This document shows positions 1 to 6,188 of a stretch of DNA of 10,861 nt, one piece after another (position 1 is the stretch's first letter; each line of letters starts with the position of its first letter). The notes below the pieces were generated by a model. It worked only from the letters and a program-made list of their open reading frames with translations, was not told where the DNA came from and made no database searches. The translations under genes were made by a program, and so were the position numbers. This stretch comes from Candidatus Dadabacteria bacterium RIFCSPHIGHO2_12_FULL_53_21 (lineage in GTDB: Bacteria; Desulfobacterota_D; UBA1144; Nemesobacterales; UBA2774), in contig MFCJ01000005.1 of NCBI GenBank assembly GCA_001775255.1, positions 1 to 10,861 of the forward strand. Reading direction: 5' to 3'.

Positions 1-536
1 ATAGGGACATAGTCGCCTCATACTCGAAAAAATACGGCGTCGACGAGCTGCTCATCTACTCCGTCATACGGGAAGAGAGCAGGTTCCAGAAAGATGTAGT
101 TTCTCCCGCGGACGCGGTCGGCCTTATGCAGCTCATTCCGCCTACTGCGAGAACGGTAGCCAATCAAATAGGCATAAGCGGATTTACCACAGAGATGCTG
201 ACTATCCCGAGGATAAACATAGAGATGGGCATATTCTATCTGAAGCAGGTTCTCGACCAGTTTGACGGGGACGTCGAGCTCGCGCTCGCGAGTTACAATG
301 CCGGACCGAACAGGGCTGCCGACTGGAAAGTGGATTTCTACGGACTGGAAAAGGACGAGTTCATAGAAGAGATTCCGTTCAAGGAAACCAGGAACTATAT
401 CAGGAGAATATTGAGGAGCTACGGAGCGTATAAGGCAATATACGGGAATACGGCTGTGGCGGCGCCCCAGAATGCTCCCCCCTCTCAAAATACCAGCCCT
501 CCTCAGAACACCGGGGCGCAAAATCCGGCAAATTAG
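1..536 (+). CDS. Soluble lytic murein transglycosylase, C-terminal SLT domain (5' truncated by window edge)
   Basis: This is the 3' end of a peptidoglycan lytic transglycosylase of the Slt/MltE superfamily. Such enzymes cleave MurNAc-GlcNAc glycan strands in the periplasm, forming 1,6-anhydro ends. The frame is open from base 3, giving 177 codons here with no start, so the N-terminal part lies outside the window. The family signatures appear in order: an REES motif near visible residue 25 (the Glu before Ser is the expected catalytic acid), GLMQL near residue 42, and SYNAG (the family's AYNAG) near residue 99. The region after YIRRI closes the SLT fold. The last 25 residues or so form a low-complexity Pro/Gln/Asn tail, a variable extension. 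Its stop overlaps that of the convergent hisH. The domain call is near certain; the full architecture (Slt70-like or a shorter secreted enzyme) cannot be decided from this piece. Confidence 0.93.
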   Translation, partial: RDIVASYSKKYGVDELLIYSVIREESRFQKDVVSPADAVGLMQLIPPTARTVANQIGISGFTTEMLTIPRINIEMGIFYLKQVLDQFDGDVELALASYNAGPNRAADWKVDFYGLEKDEFIEEIPFKETRNYIRRILRSYGAYKAIYGNTAVAAPQNAPPSQNTSPPQNTGAQNPAN

Positions 537-552
537 GGGTTTGCGCTTTTTA
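516..552 (+). terminator. Probable intrinsic terminator of the transglycosylase gene
   Basis: GCGCAAA at 516-522 pairs perfectly with TTTGCGC at 540-546. Inside this stem TCC (524-526) can pair with GGG (537-539) around a bulged A, leaving a 10-nt loop. A shorter alternative stem is GCAAA/TTTGC (528-532/540-544). The hairpin is followed directly by TTTTTATCTTCT on the + strand, as expected of a Rho-independent terminator reading rightward. The stem lies inside the last codons of the transglycosylase gene and extends past its stop into the 3' end of hisH. The - strand side has no T-tract, so it should not serve hisH. Confidence 0.55.
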
Positions 553-1174
553 TCTTCTCTCCGCAGAGAAGACCGAAATTCCTGAGGAGCCTCAACCCGT
601 GAGCGCTGCTCTTCTCGGGGTGGAACTGACAGGCAAAGATATTCCCCGTCGCTACGGCCGCTGTGAATTCCAACCCGTACGTGCATGTTACAGCTGTCAC
701 GCTTTCATCCTCGGGCACGGGGAAGTAAGAGTGGACGAAGTAGAACCAGCTCCCGTCGGGGACCCCTTCGAGAAGCGCCGTTTTCTTTCTTATACTGATC
801 CTGTTCCAGCCCATATGCGGGACCTTCAGCCGCTCTTTTTTAAAGGAAGGGAACCTCACTACCTTGCCCCCGAGTAAACCTAGTCCGGCGACGCCCGGAG
901 ACTCTTCGCTTCCCTCAAAGAGCACCTGCAGGCCGAGACAGATGCCCAGATAAGGCTTCCCCGATTGAATGAATTCTTTTATAGTGTGAAATATTCCGTT
1001 TTCTTCGAGATTTTTAACGCAATCCCCGAAAGCCCCCTGACCCGGAAGCACCAGCCCGCTTGCGTTTCGGATGTCGCCCGGATCCCTCGTCACATTGACG
1101 TTGAAGCCCTGGCTCTGGAACGCCTTGCTCACGCTCCTCAGGTTGCCCATTCCGTAATCGACTATCGCGATCAT
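533..1174 (-). CDS. hisH: Imidazole glycerol phosphate synthase, glutamine amidotransferase subunit HisH
   Basis: HisH hydrolyses glutamine and passes the ammonia to HisF, which converts PRFAR to imidazole glycerol phosphate and AICAR in the fifth step of histidine synthesis (cytoplasm). The 213-residue length is normal for the family. It is a class-I glutaminase: the N-terminus IVDYGMGNLRSV is typical of HisH, the PGQGAFG loop lies near residue 44, the nucleophile Cys79 sits in GICLGLQ, and His185/Glu187 in FHPEKS complete the triad. A conserved HSYF lies near residue 148. It starts at ATG, 3 bp downstream of the hisB stop, so the pair is almost certainly co-transcribed. The partner hisF and hisA are not next to it: the cluster ends here against a convergent unrelated gene. 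Identification is secure. Confidence 0.98.
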   Translation of the reverse strand: MIAIVDYGMGNLRSVSKAFQSQGFNVNVTRDPGDIRNASGLVLPGQGAFGDCVKNLEENGIFHTIKEFIQSGKPYLGICLGLQVLFEGSEESPGVAGLGLLGGKVVRFPSFKKERLKVPHMGWNRISIRKKTALLEGVPDGSWFYFVHSYFPVPEDESVTAVTCTYGLEFTAAVATGNIFACQFHPEKSSAHGLRLLRNFGLLCGEKIKSANP

Positions 1175-1177
1175 GGA

Positions 1178-1768
1178 TCAGAGTTTCCCTTTAGTGGAAG
1201 GAATGCCGCCCGATCTGGGGTCGATCCTGGTAGCTTTGTCGAGCGCCCGCCCGACTGCCTTGAATATCGCCTCTATCATATGGTGGAGGTTCTCCCCGTA
1301 CTTAAGCTCTATGTGCAGGTTGCACAAGAGCGTATTCGAGAAGGACTTGAAGAATTCCTCCCCGAGCTCTAAGTCGAATTCGCCGACTTTGCTTTTAGGG
1401 ACTTTTACCCTGTAGACGAGATAAGGTCTCCCGCTCAAATCGACGGACGCGAAGGCGAGGGTCTCGTCAAACGGCACGAAAGCCTCCCCGAACCTCCTTA
1501 TCGATTTTTTATCGCCGAGCGCCTTCTGGAACGCGTCCCCCAGGGCGAGTCCGACGTCTTCCACAGTGTGATGGAAATCCACGTCGAGGTCGCCTGAGGC
1601 GCTTATCTTAAGATCGAAATATCCGTGCTTCGCGAACTGGGAGAGCATGTGGTTAAAAAACGGGATCCCGGTCTCTATCTCGTAAACACCCTTGCCGTCG
1701 AGGTTAATATCGACCTTGACCCTTACTTCGGACGTGACCCTCTCGGTTTTCGCCTTTCTCTGCTTCAT
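1178..1768 (-). CDS. hisB: Imidazoleglycerol-phosphate dehydratase HisB (monofunctional)
   Basis: HisB removes water from imidazole glycerol phosphate to give imidazole acetol phosphate, the step directly after HisH/HisF. It is a metal (Mn)-dependent cytoplasmic enzyme. The 196 residues match the monofunctional form, without the N-terminal phosphatase of the enterobacterial fusion. The two metal-binding repeats are visible: HHTVED at 66-71 and HHMIEA at 162-167, with conserved FFNHML at 37-42 and the usual C-terminal IPSTKGKL. An in-frame TAA lies nine bases before the ATG, so this start is forced. There is no Shine-Dalgarno in the few bases between that stop and the ATG. hisH follows after 3 bp. 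Identification is secure. Confidence 0.98.
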   Translation of the reverse strand: MKQRKAKTERVTSEVRVKVDINLDGKGVYEIETGIPFFNHMLSQFAKHGYFDLKISASGDLDVDFHHTVEDVGLALGDAFQKALGDKKSIRRFGEAFVPFDETLAFASVDLSGRPYLVYRVKVPKSKVGEFDLELGEEFFKSFSNTLLCNLHIELKYGENLHHMIEAIFKAVGRALDKATRIDPRSGGIPSTKGKL

Positions 1769-1780
1769 AGATGGTTAAGA

Positions 1781-1808
1781 ATCATATCAGAAATTAAAGG
1801 ACTGTCCA
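1781..1808 (-). promoter_or_regulatory. Candidate sigma-70 promoter of hisBH, nearly leaderless
   Basis: Read on the - strand, TGGACA (1803-1808, 5/6 match to TTGACA) is followed after 16 bp by TATGAT (1781-1786, 5/6 match to TATAAT). Transcription would start about 7 bp downstream, near 1774, leaving only around five bases before the hisB ATG at 1768. That fits the absence of a ribosome-binding site and suggests a leaderless or near-leaderless mRNA. This is motif matching by eye only. Confidence 0.45.
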
Positions 1809-1845
1809 AGTCCGGGCCCCGGGCTCGGTATATACGCTTACAGCT

Positions 1846-1873
1846 TTCGCACGCCTTCATGCGCGAGTAAAAT
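1846..1873 (+). promoter_or_regulatory. Candidate weak promoter of ybeY
   Basis: TTCGCA (1846-1851, 4/6) is followed after 16 bp by TAAAAT (1868-1873, 5/6). The predicted start of transcription lies at about 1880, right at the GTG start of ybeY (1881), so this gene too could be almost leaderless. The -35 box is poor, and AT-rich runs in this gap make chance matches easy. Confidence 0.28.
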
Positions 1874-1880
1874 ATGGATA

Positions 1881-2312
1881 GTGAAGATTTCGATTTCGGA
1901 CGAAACAGGCGGGCTAGATGGCGCGTATAAGAGCCGGCTCAGGAAAATCGCGGGCACGGCACTTAAAAATCTGGGACTGCCCTCCGGGACAGAGCTCTCC
2001 CTGTCGTTTATAAACGACAGGAGAATGAGGGAGCTCAACCGCGAATGGAGGAAAATAGACCGGTCGACGGATGTGCTCTCGTTCCCCCAGGGCGGAGGGC
2101 CCGATTATACATTGCTCGGCGACATAGTAATTTCTATCGACACGGCGAAAAGGCACAGCGGCAAATACGGAAATACGCTCCACGACGAGATAAAAAAGCT
2201 CATCGTCCACGGCATACTGCATCTTCTAGGATACGACCACAAGAAAAAGAGGGACAAGGAGATGATGCGGGAAAAGGAATCTCGACTTATGTTCTCTATA
2301 AAAGAACTTTGA
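1881..2312 (+). CDS. ybeY: Endoribonuclease YbeY (16S rRNA maturation / ribosome quality control)
   Basis: YbeY is a zinc-dependent single-strand endoribonuclease of the UPF0054 family. In E. coli it is needed for 16S rRNA 3'-end maturation and 70S quality control. The 143 residues match the usual size. The signature HGILHLLGYDH at 110-120 supplies the three zinc-binding histidines (110, 114, 120), and the upstream LN..WR..D.STDVLSFP block (52-69) carries the conserved arginine and TDVLSFP loop. The start is GTG: the frame is open upstream to a TAA at 1776, but contains no ATG, GTG or TTG before 1881, and no clear Shine-Dalgarno precedes it. ybeY often sits co-directionally before a corC gene; here a CorC-like gene is its neighbour but in convergent orientation, 17 bp away. 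Identification is secure; the start codon is less so. Confidence 0.96.
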   Translation: MKISISDETGGLDGAYKSRLRKIAGTALKNLGLPSGTELSLSFINDRRMRELNREWRKIDRSTDVLSFPQGGGPDYTLLGDIVISIDTAKRHSGKYGNTLHDEIKKLIVHGILHLLGYDHKKKRDKEMMREKESRLMFSIKEL

Positions 2313-2329
2313 CACCGGACCCACCGGAA

Positions 2330-3562
2330 TTACTTTTTCTTCTTTATTACGAGCTTAATCTCATCAATTGACCGCGTCGTTGCCTTGGTGATTGTAAAAA
2401 CGCTGTTCTTGATCTTTATTTTATCGCCGGTTCTCGGTATCGAGCCCGACTCGGACAACAGGAAACCGCCCAGGGTTTCGTAATCAACGCTCTCGGGTAT
2501 GCCGAGCCCGAGGTCGTCGTTTATCACGTCTATCTCAATTTTCGGATTTACGAGATACTCGCCCTCGGCTATCTTCCTCCAGAGCTTTATACCCTTATCG
2601 TACTCGTCCTCTATCTCCCCGACGACTTCTTCGATGATGTCCTCGAGCGCAATCACCCCGACGGCTCCTCCGTACTCGTCCACCACAACGGCCATTCCCG
2701 CCCTCCCCTCCTTCATTTCATCCAGCAGCTCGTCCACGAGCTTCGATTCGGGCACGTAGAAAGGCACTCGCGAAAAGTTCTTCACTCTTTCGTTCGGGTC
2801 GGCTCCGAGCAGATAAAAAGAGTGGAGCATGCCCGTGATGTTGTCCACGCGATGCGTGTATATGGGGATCCTCGAATACCCGGTCTCTTTAATCATGCGC
2901 ACCGCGTCGCCTACTTTAGCCTCATCGCTGAGCGCTCTCACGTGGACAAGGGGGATCATTATCTCGTCTACAGTGGTTTCGGAGAATCTGAATATCCTCT
3001 TAATGATCCTTTCCCTATAATCCACTTTCGGTATCGACGTGTCGCCTTCGATGACGTCGATGAGCTCTTCCCTCGTGATGAATGTATTTTCCGTGCTGCC
3101 TATAAGTGTCAGTAGTTTCTTGGTGAATATATTCACCACGATCAGGATGGGATAAAAGACCTTCGATGCGAACCAGAGGGGGTATATCGACCAGAGTATT
3201 ATCGTGTTCCTTTTTTTCTGGAATACCGCTTTCGGCACCACCTGCCCGAATATGATGATCAGGGGCGAGAGAACGAGGACGGTGTAGTACTCCTTTCCGG
3301 CCCCGAATCTATGATGTATATAAAAGGTCATGATTATAGTACTCGTTATCAGGGACAGGTTGATTCCCACGAGAGTCGTGCTTATAAACCGGTCGATCTC
3401 GGAAAACGCGCTCATTACGAGCTTCGCGCTATTGGAGCCGCGGTCGGCGAGTAGCTTCATTTTGACCTTATCGCAGGATATAAGGGCTATCTCGGAGCCC
3501 GCAAAAAATCCCTGTATGAGGAGCGATACCGCGATTATTACAATTAAAAGCTCAAGCGACAA
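2330..3562 (-). CDS. CorC/HlyC-family (CNNM-CBS) membrane protein, probable Mg2+ homeostasis
   Basis: This integral membrane protein has a DUF21/CNNM transmembrane domain (about 1-185, with hydrophobic segments near 4-27, 60-80, 93-112 and 121-146). A CBS-domain pair follows (about 200-320; VVVDEYGG near 292-299 is the typical second-CBS strand), then a C-terminal CorC_HlyC domain (about 330-405; YETLGGFLL at 361-369). Relatives (CorC/YbeX, MpfA, YfjD/YtfL) are linked to Mg2+ export or resistance. The 410-residue length is typical. It begins at TTG, supported by AAGAGGTG six to seven bases upstream and by an 11-bp overlap with the preceding paralogue. The core motif usually written GE-x-x-PK reads GQVVPK (106-111): Gln replaces the common Glu. 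The C-terminus is a Lys run. Family call is secure; substrate and direction of transport are not shown. Confidence 0.94.
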   Translation of the reverse strand: MSLELLIVIIAVSLLIQGFFAGSEIALISCDKVKMKLLADRGSNSAKLVMSAFSEIDRFISTTLVGINLSLITSTIIMTFYIHHRFGAGKEYYTVLVLSPLIIIFGQVVPKAVFQKKRNTIILWSIYPLWFASKVFYPILIVVNIFTKKLLTLIGSTENTFITREELIDVIEGDTSIPKVDYRERIIKRIFRFSETTVDEIMIPLVHVRALSDEAKVGDAVRMIKETGYSRIPIYTHRVDNITGMLHSFYLLGADPNERVKNFSRVPFYVPESKLVDELLDEMKEGRAGMAVVVDEYGGAVGVIALEDIIEEVVGEIEDEYDKGIKLWRKIAEGEYLVNPKIEIDVINDDLGLGIPESVDYETLGGFLLSESGSIPRTGDKIKIKNSVFTITKATTRSIDEIKLVIKKKK

Positions 3563-4895
3563 CGGCCACCTCTTCTCTCATTCTCTGAACCTTTATCTCG
3601 GTAATTCTTTTGCCGGATATCCGGTTGACGAGGAATACCAGGCTCCCGTAAGAAACGCTGTCCCCTTCATCAGGGAACTTCCCGAACATATCGAAAATAA
3701 ATCCCGCGACGGTCTCGTGGTCCTCAGGCGCTGGCAGGATGGACTCTTCGAGGTCCTCTCCGAGGTTTTCGAGGCCGCCGAACCTGAGGACCGTAAAGAG
3801 GAACGTATCGTTAAATTCCTCAATCTTCATGCTGCCCGGTATAATGAGCGACTCGCCCTCCCACCTGACCTGCGGCCTTTTAACCACCCTTCTTTCATCT
3901 TCGATCTCGCCGAAGAGCTCCTCCAGTATGTCTTCCATAGTCACTAAACCGTCAAAGCGGCCGTACTCGTCGACGACTATCGCTATGTGCGTGCGCTCGT
4001 GCTGAAGCTCTTTCAGCAGATCGAACGCCATCTTCGTCCTCGGAATAAAATAAGGCGGCTTCAGGATGCTCTTTAAGATCGTGTCGTCCGCGAGATCGTA
4101 CGTGAGGAGGTCCTTGGCGTAAAGTATTCCGATGATATTGTCCTTATCGCCTTCATAAACCGGAGTCCTCGAAAATCCCCTCTTCTTGATTTCGTATACG
4201 GCGTCCCTGCGAGAGAGGTTTGCGGGCAGAAGGAAGCAGTCGATGCTCGGGGTCATTATTTTATAAGCGGGGACCTCTTCGAGCTTGAAGAGACTGCCGA
4301 CGAGCTTTTTCTCAATGTCGGTAATTACCCCCTCTTCGCTGCCGAGCCCTACAAGGGCCTTTACCTCCTCGGGCGTAAATTCCTTGCTGTGCTCGTACTC
4401 GATCTTTCCGCCCAATATCCTGGTGAACCCAATAGACAGTATCACGAGAACCCATCTTAGAGGCGTTATCAGCAGGTGAAATAGATGAAGAGGGTATGAA
4501 ATGATCCCGGCGATAATTCTCGGATACTTTACGCCCAGCGTCTTGGGTCCGATTTCGCCCAGAAGGAGGAGGCTTGGTGAGGCTATCACTATCGATAGGA
4601 TAGTAACAGACCGTTCCGAATAGCCGTGCAGAAGCTCATTTACAGTAAGACCTATGATGCTCGTGTACGCGACATTTACTACTTCATCGGCAAAAAGGAT
4701 CGTTATTATGAGCTTATAGGGCTCGTGGAGGAGCTTTTCGATGAGCTTCGAGCTCTTCCTCCCCTCTTTCTTGAGCCTGTCACGCTGGTGCCTGCTTAAT
4801 GAAAAAAGCGATCCCTCGGCCGTGCTGAAAAATCCCGAGAGCAGGAGCAGCAGGATGATTAATAATAAGTTATAACTTAACGGTACGTCGTCCAT
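3552..4895 (-). CDS. CorC/HlyC-family (CNNM-CBS) membrane protein, paralogue of its downstream neighbour
   Basis: This has the same three-part plan as the following gene. The DUF21/CNNM membrane domain spans about 1-195 (hydrophobic segments near 8-31, 60-83, 97-118, 126-160; GFFSTAEGSLFSL at 21-33). The CBS pair lies around 205-330 (IVVDEYGRFDG at 306-316). The CorC_HlyC domain lies around 340-438 (HETVAGF at 393-399). The GE-x-x-PK motif is intact here (GEIGPK, 113-118). At 447 residues it is a little long: the CorC_HlyC domain carries about 20 extra residues between the IEEFND helix and HETVAGF (roughly 367-390). Its ATG directly follows the TAA of thiL with no spacing, and its own 3' end overlaps the next gene by 11 bp, so all three form one operon. 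The tandem suggests a hetero-oligomer or two specialised copies; that is inference. Function in Mg2+ (or other cation) homeostasis is by family only. Confidence 0.94.
   Translation of the reverse strand: MDDVPLSYNLLLIILLLLLSGFFSTAEGSLFSLSRHQRDRLKKEGRKSSKLIEKLLHEPYKLIITILFADEVVNVAYTSIIGLTVNELLHGYSERSVTILSIVIASPSLLLLGEIGPKTLGVKYPRIIAGIISYPLHLFHLLITPLRWVLVILSIGFTRILGGKIEYEHSKEFTPEEVKALVGLGSEEGVITDIEKKLVGSLFKLEEVPAYKIMTPSIDCFLLPANLSRRDAVYEIKKRGFSRTPVYEGDKDNIIGILYAKDLLTYDLADDTILKSILKPPYFIPRTKMAFDLLKELQHERTHIAIVVDEYGRFDGLVTMEDILEELFGEIEDERRVVKRPQVRWEGESLIIPGSMKIEEFNDTFLFTVLRFGGLENLGEDLEESILPAPEDHETVAGFIFDMFGKFPDEGDSVSYGSLVFLVNRISGKRITEIKVQRMREEVAVVA
3567..3574 (-). promoter_or_regulatory. Shine-Dalgarno deciding the TTG start of the second CorC-like gene
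   Basis: On the - strand AAGAGGTG ends a few bases before the TTG at 3560-3562; the AGAGG core (3569-3573) is six bases away. It lies inside the last codons of the upstream gene, whose TGA (3552-3554) comes after the new start, so translation of the two genes is probably coupled. Confidence 0.6.
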
Positions 4896-5879
4896 TTAAT
4901 TGCCGAAGTGAATGAACCCCCTCCTGTTTATATCGATTTCATCCCCGCCCGGATCGAGCACCGTGAGGGCGGGTTCCGACACCACCTCGCCTATCTCCGT
5001 TATGTCTATATCGAGCGCGCGGGATATTTCCTGAACCTCGTCTCTCCTGGCGGGAGGTGAAGTGAAGAGGAGCTCATAATCTTCTCCTCCGCTCAATGCC
5101 GTTTCAAAAAAATCCTCTGTATAATCGGAGATACGCTCCGAATACTCGCGGGATATGGGAATTTGACTCAAATGAAGCCTCGCTCCCGCTCCCTGCTGTA
5201 CGGTTATGCGCTCGAGGTCGAGGAGGAGTCCGTCGCTCACGTCGATCATCGAAGTGACCGCTCCGCTGAGCGCAAGCCTTCTGCCCAGCGCAAGCCTCGG
5301 CCTCGGACATTTGTGTCTCCCGATCAGATACGCGTATTCATCCGACGTCTTCCCGTCGGAGAGAAGTCTCAATCCGAGGGCTGAGTCCCCGAGCGTCCCG
5401 CTCACGTATATCGCATCCCCCGGTAAAGCCCCGCTCCTCCTGACAAGGTTCTCAGGCTCCACCTCGCCGAGCGAGGTGACATCCAAAAAGAGTTTTTCCG
5501 ACGCGCTCAGGTTCCCTCCTACGAGCTTCACCCCGAACTCCTCCTCGGAAGACTTGAATCCCTTTATCAGGCCCCTCAAGAACCGCTCGTCCTCGTTCAC
5601 CGAGAAACCCAGTGAGGCGAGGATGAACTTAGGCACCCCGCCCATGGCCCCGACATCACTCACTGACACGGCGACCGACTTTCTCGCAAGCTCTTCCGGA
5701 GTAATACGGGACTTTCGAAAATGCACGTCCTCGACCTGACAGTCCGTGGTCGCGAGCAGCAGTTTCCCGGGGCTCACCCTCAACGCTGCGGCGTCGTCCC
5801 CTATCCCCACCTCAACGCACTCGATTGCGCTCTGAAACTGCTCTTCGATGAGACGAAGAGCGCTAAGTTCGTTTATCAT
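4896..5879 (-). CDS. thiL: Thiamine-monophosphate kinase ThiL
   Basis: ThiL phosphorylates thiamine monophosphate with ATP to make thiamine diphosphate, the active cofactor (cytoplasm). The 327 residues match the AIR-synthase/ThiL fold. Visible motifs are GIGDDAA at 25-31, the DCQVEDVHF metal/substrate loop at 46-54, VSDVGAMGG at 73-81, VGGNLSAS at 120-127, DVSDGL at 213-218, SGGEDYELLF at 263-272 and the usual C-terminal G-x-x-HF (GFIHF). The GGN form in place of GGD is, as far as I recall, a common variant and not a lesion. The start is ATG with only a weak purine-rich stretch (GGGA) about 12 bases upstream. It leads an operon with two CorC-like genes, the first abutting its stop codon. ThiL needs Mg2+, which gives a possible but unproven reason for the grouping. 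Identification is secure. Confidence 0.97.
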   Translation of the reverse strand: MINELSALRLIEEQFQSAIECVEVGIGDDAAALRVSPGKLLLATTDCQVEDVHFRKSRITPEELARKSVAVSVSDVGAMGGVPKFILASLGFSVNEDERFLRGLIKGFKSSEEEFGVKLVGGNLSASEKLFLDVTSLGEVEPENLVRRSGALPGDAIYVSGTLGDSALGLRLLSDGKTSDEYAYLIGRHKCPRPRLALGRRLALSGAVTSMIDVSDGLLLDLERITVQQGAGARLHLSQIPISREYSERISDYTEDFFETALSGGEDYELLFTSPPARRDEVQEISRALDIDITEIGEVVSEPALTVLDPGGDEIDINRRGFIHFGN

Positions 5880-5965
5880 GCGGATTAAATCCCGGAAGCC
5901 GACTTATTTAGCTGTATCTCAATATTAAAATCCGGTTTTATGGCGGGGGTTTTTACGAAGACTGA

Positions 5966-5974
5966 ATTATAGCA
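5966..5974 (-). promoter_or_regulatory. Extended -10 promoter element upstream of thiL
   Basis: On the - strand TGCTATAAT is a perfect TATAAT hexamer with the TG extension. No good -35 box sits 16-18 bp upstream, which extended -10 promoters can tolerate. Transcription would start near 5959, giving a leader of about 80 nt before the thiL ATG. Confidence 0.45.
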
Positions 5975-6093
5975 GCACAAATGAGGGTCGGGTCCTGTCA
6001 TAACGTATTATCGATTCAATCCTCGGTTTTTCTATGATTTAGTTTAAGTTTAGGATATTCGCTAAAACATGTCAACATAAATCCTCATTGCGC
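5975..6093. repeat. Possible small inverted-repeat element (119 bp) in the thiL-efflux gap
   Basis: The non-coding gap 5880-6188 has no ORF I can support. Within it GCACAAATGAGG (5975-5986) and CCTCATTGCGC (6083-6093) are imperfect inverted repeats: seven bases (AATGAGG/CCTCATT) pair exactly, then one offset base, then GC. Just inside the left arm is a tandem GGGTC-GGGTC (5985-5994) followed by CTGTCATAA. A GGGTC-x-GGTC-x-TG type sequence reminds me of REP-like repeats associated with TnpA_REP (RAYT) transposases in some environmental genomes, but that is from memory and unverified. No target-site duplication is evident. With arms this short, chance cannot be excluded. Confidence 0.25.
6047..6075 (-). 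promoter_or_regulatory. Upstream sigma-70-like promoter for the thiL operon
   Basis: On the - strand a perfect TTGACA (6070-6075) is followed after 17 bp by TAAACT (6047-6052, 4/6). The predicted start is near 6040, about 160 nt before thiL. Together with the extended -10 element it would give thiL two promoters. It lies inside the possible inverted-repeat element at 5975-6093, so it may have arrived with that element. Confidence 0.45.
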
Positions 6094-6103
6094 TCTTTCC
6101 ATA

Positions 6104-6177
6104 CGGGATTCATATACAGGTTCAGGCGAGGCCCCGCTCATCATCACGTTAACAAATAAACTCCCTCTGGAATCCCG
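6104..6177 (-). other. Structured 3' region downstream of the efflux permease gene
   Basis: CGGGATTC (6104-6111) and GAATCCCG (6170-6177) form a perfect 8-bp inverted repeat separated by 58 bp. Between them GCGAGGCCCCGC (6126-6137) is itself nearly palindromic, so the transcript could fold as a long stem with an inner GC-rich hairpin. It lies 12-85 bases beyond the permease stop, where the efflux mRNA should end. No T-tract follows on the - strand, so a classical intrinsic terminator is not shown; a processing or stability structure is equally possible. Confidence 0.3.
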
Positions 6178-6188
6178 GACGCGATCGG

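Noticed and set aside
18..686. A 222-codon open frame on the - strand
   Set aside because: It runs antisense to the clear SLT-domain gene and then overlaps hisH in another frame. The translation is Arg-rich with no recognisable motif.
1811..1825. The GC-rich CCGGGCCCCGGG palindrome between hisB and ybeY as a regulator site or hairpin
   Set aside because: There is no loop for a hairpin and no known operator resemblance. It is a short GC run in a small intergenic gap.
2300..2350. A bidirectional terminator between ybeY and the CorC-like gene
   Set aside because: CCGG-ACCCA-CCGG gives only a 4-bp stem. T-rich sequence follows, but after intervening bases. It is too weak to call.
3330..3947. 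A 205-codon open frame on the + strand across the junction of the two CorC-like genes
   Set aside because: It is antisense to two well-supported genes and has no family features or promoter.
5206..5739. A 177-codon open frame on the + strand
   Set aside because: It lies wholly antisense to thiL, whose motifs are intact. The Ser/Pro-rich translation is a typical shadow frame.
5880..6040. A TPP riboswitch in the thiL leader
   Set aside because: I looked because thiL belongs to thiamine metabolism. TTGAGATACAG loosely recalls the CUGAGA core, but the rest of the conserved TPP aptamer (the ACC-TGA-GGATAATGCC region) is absent.
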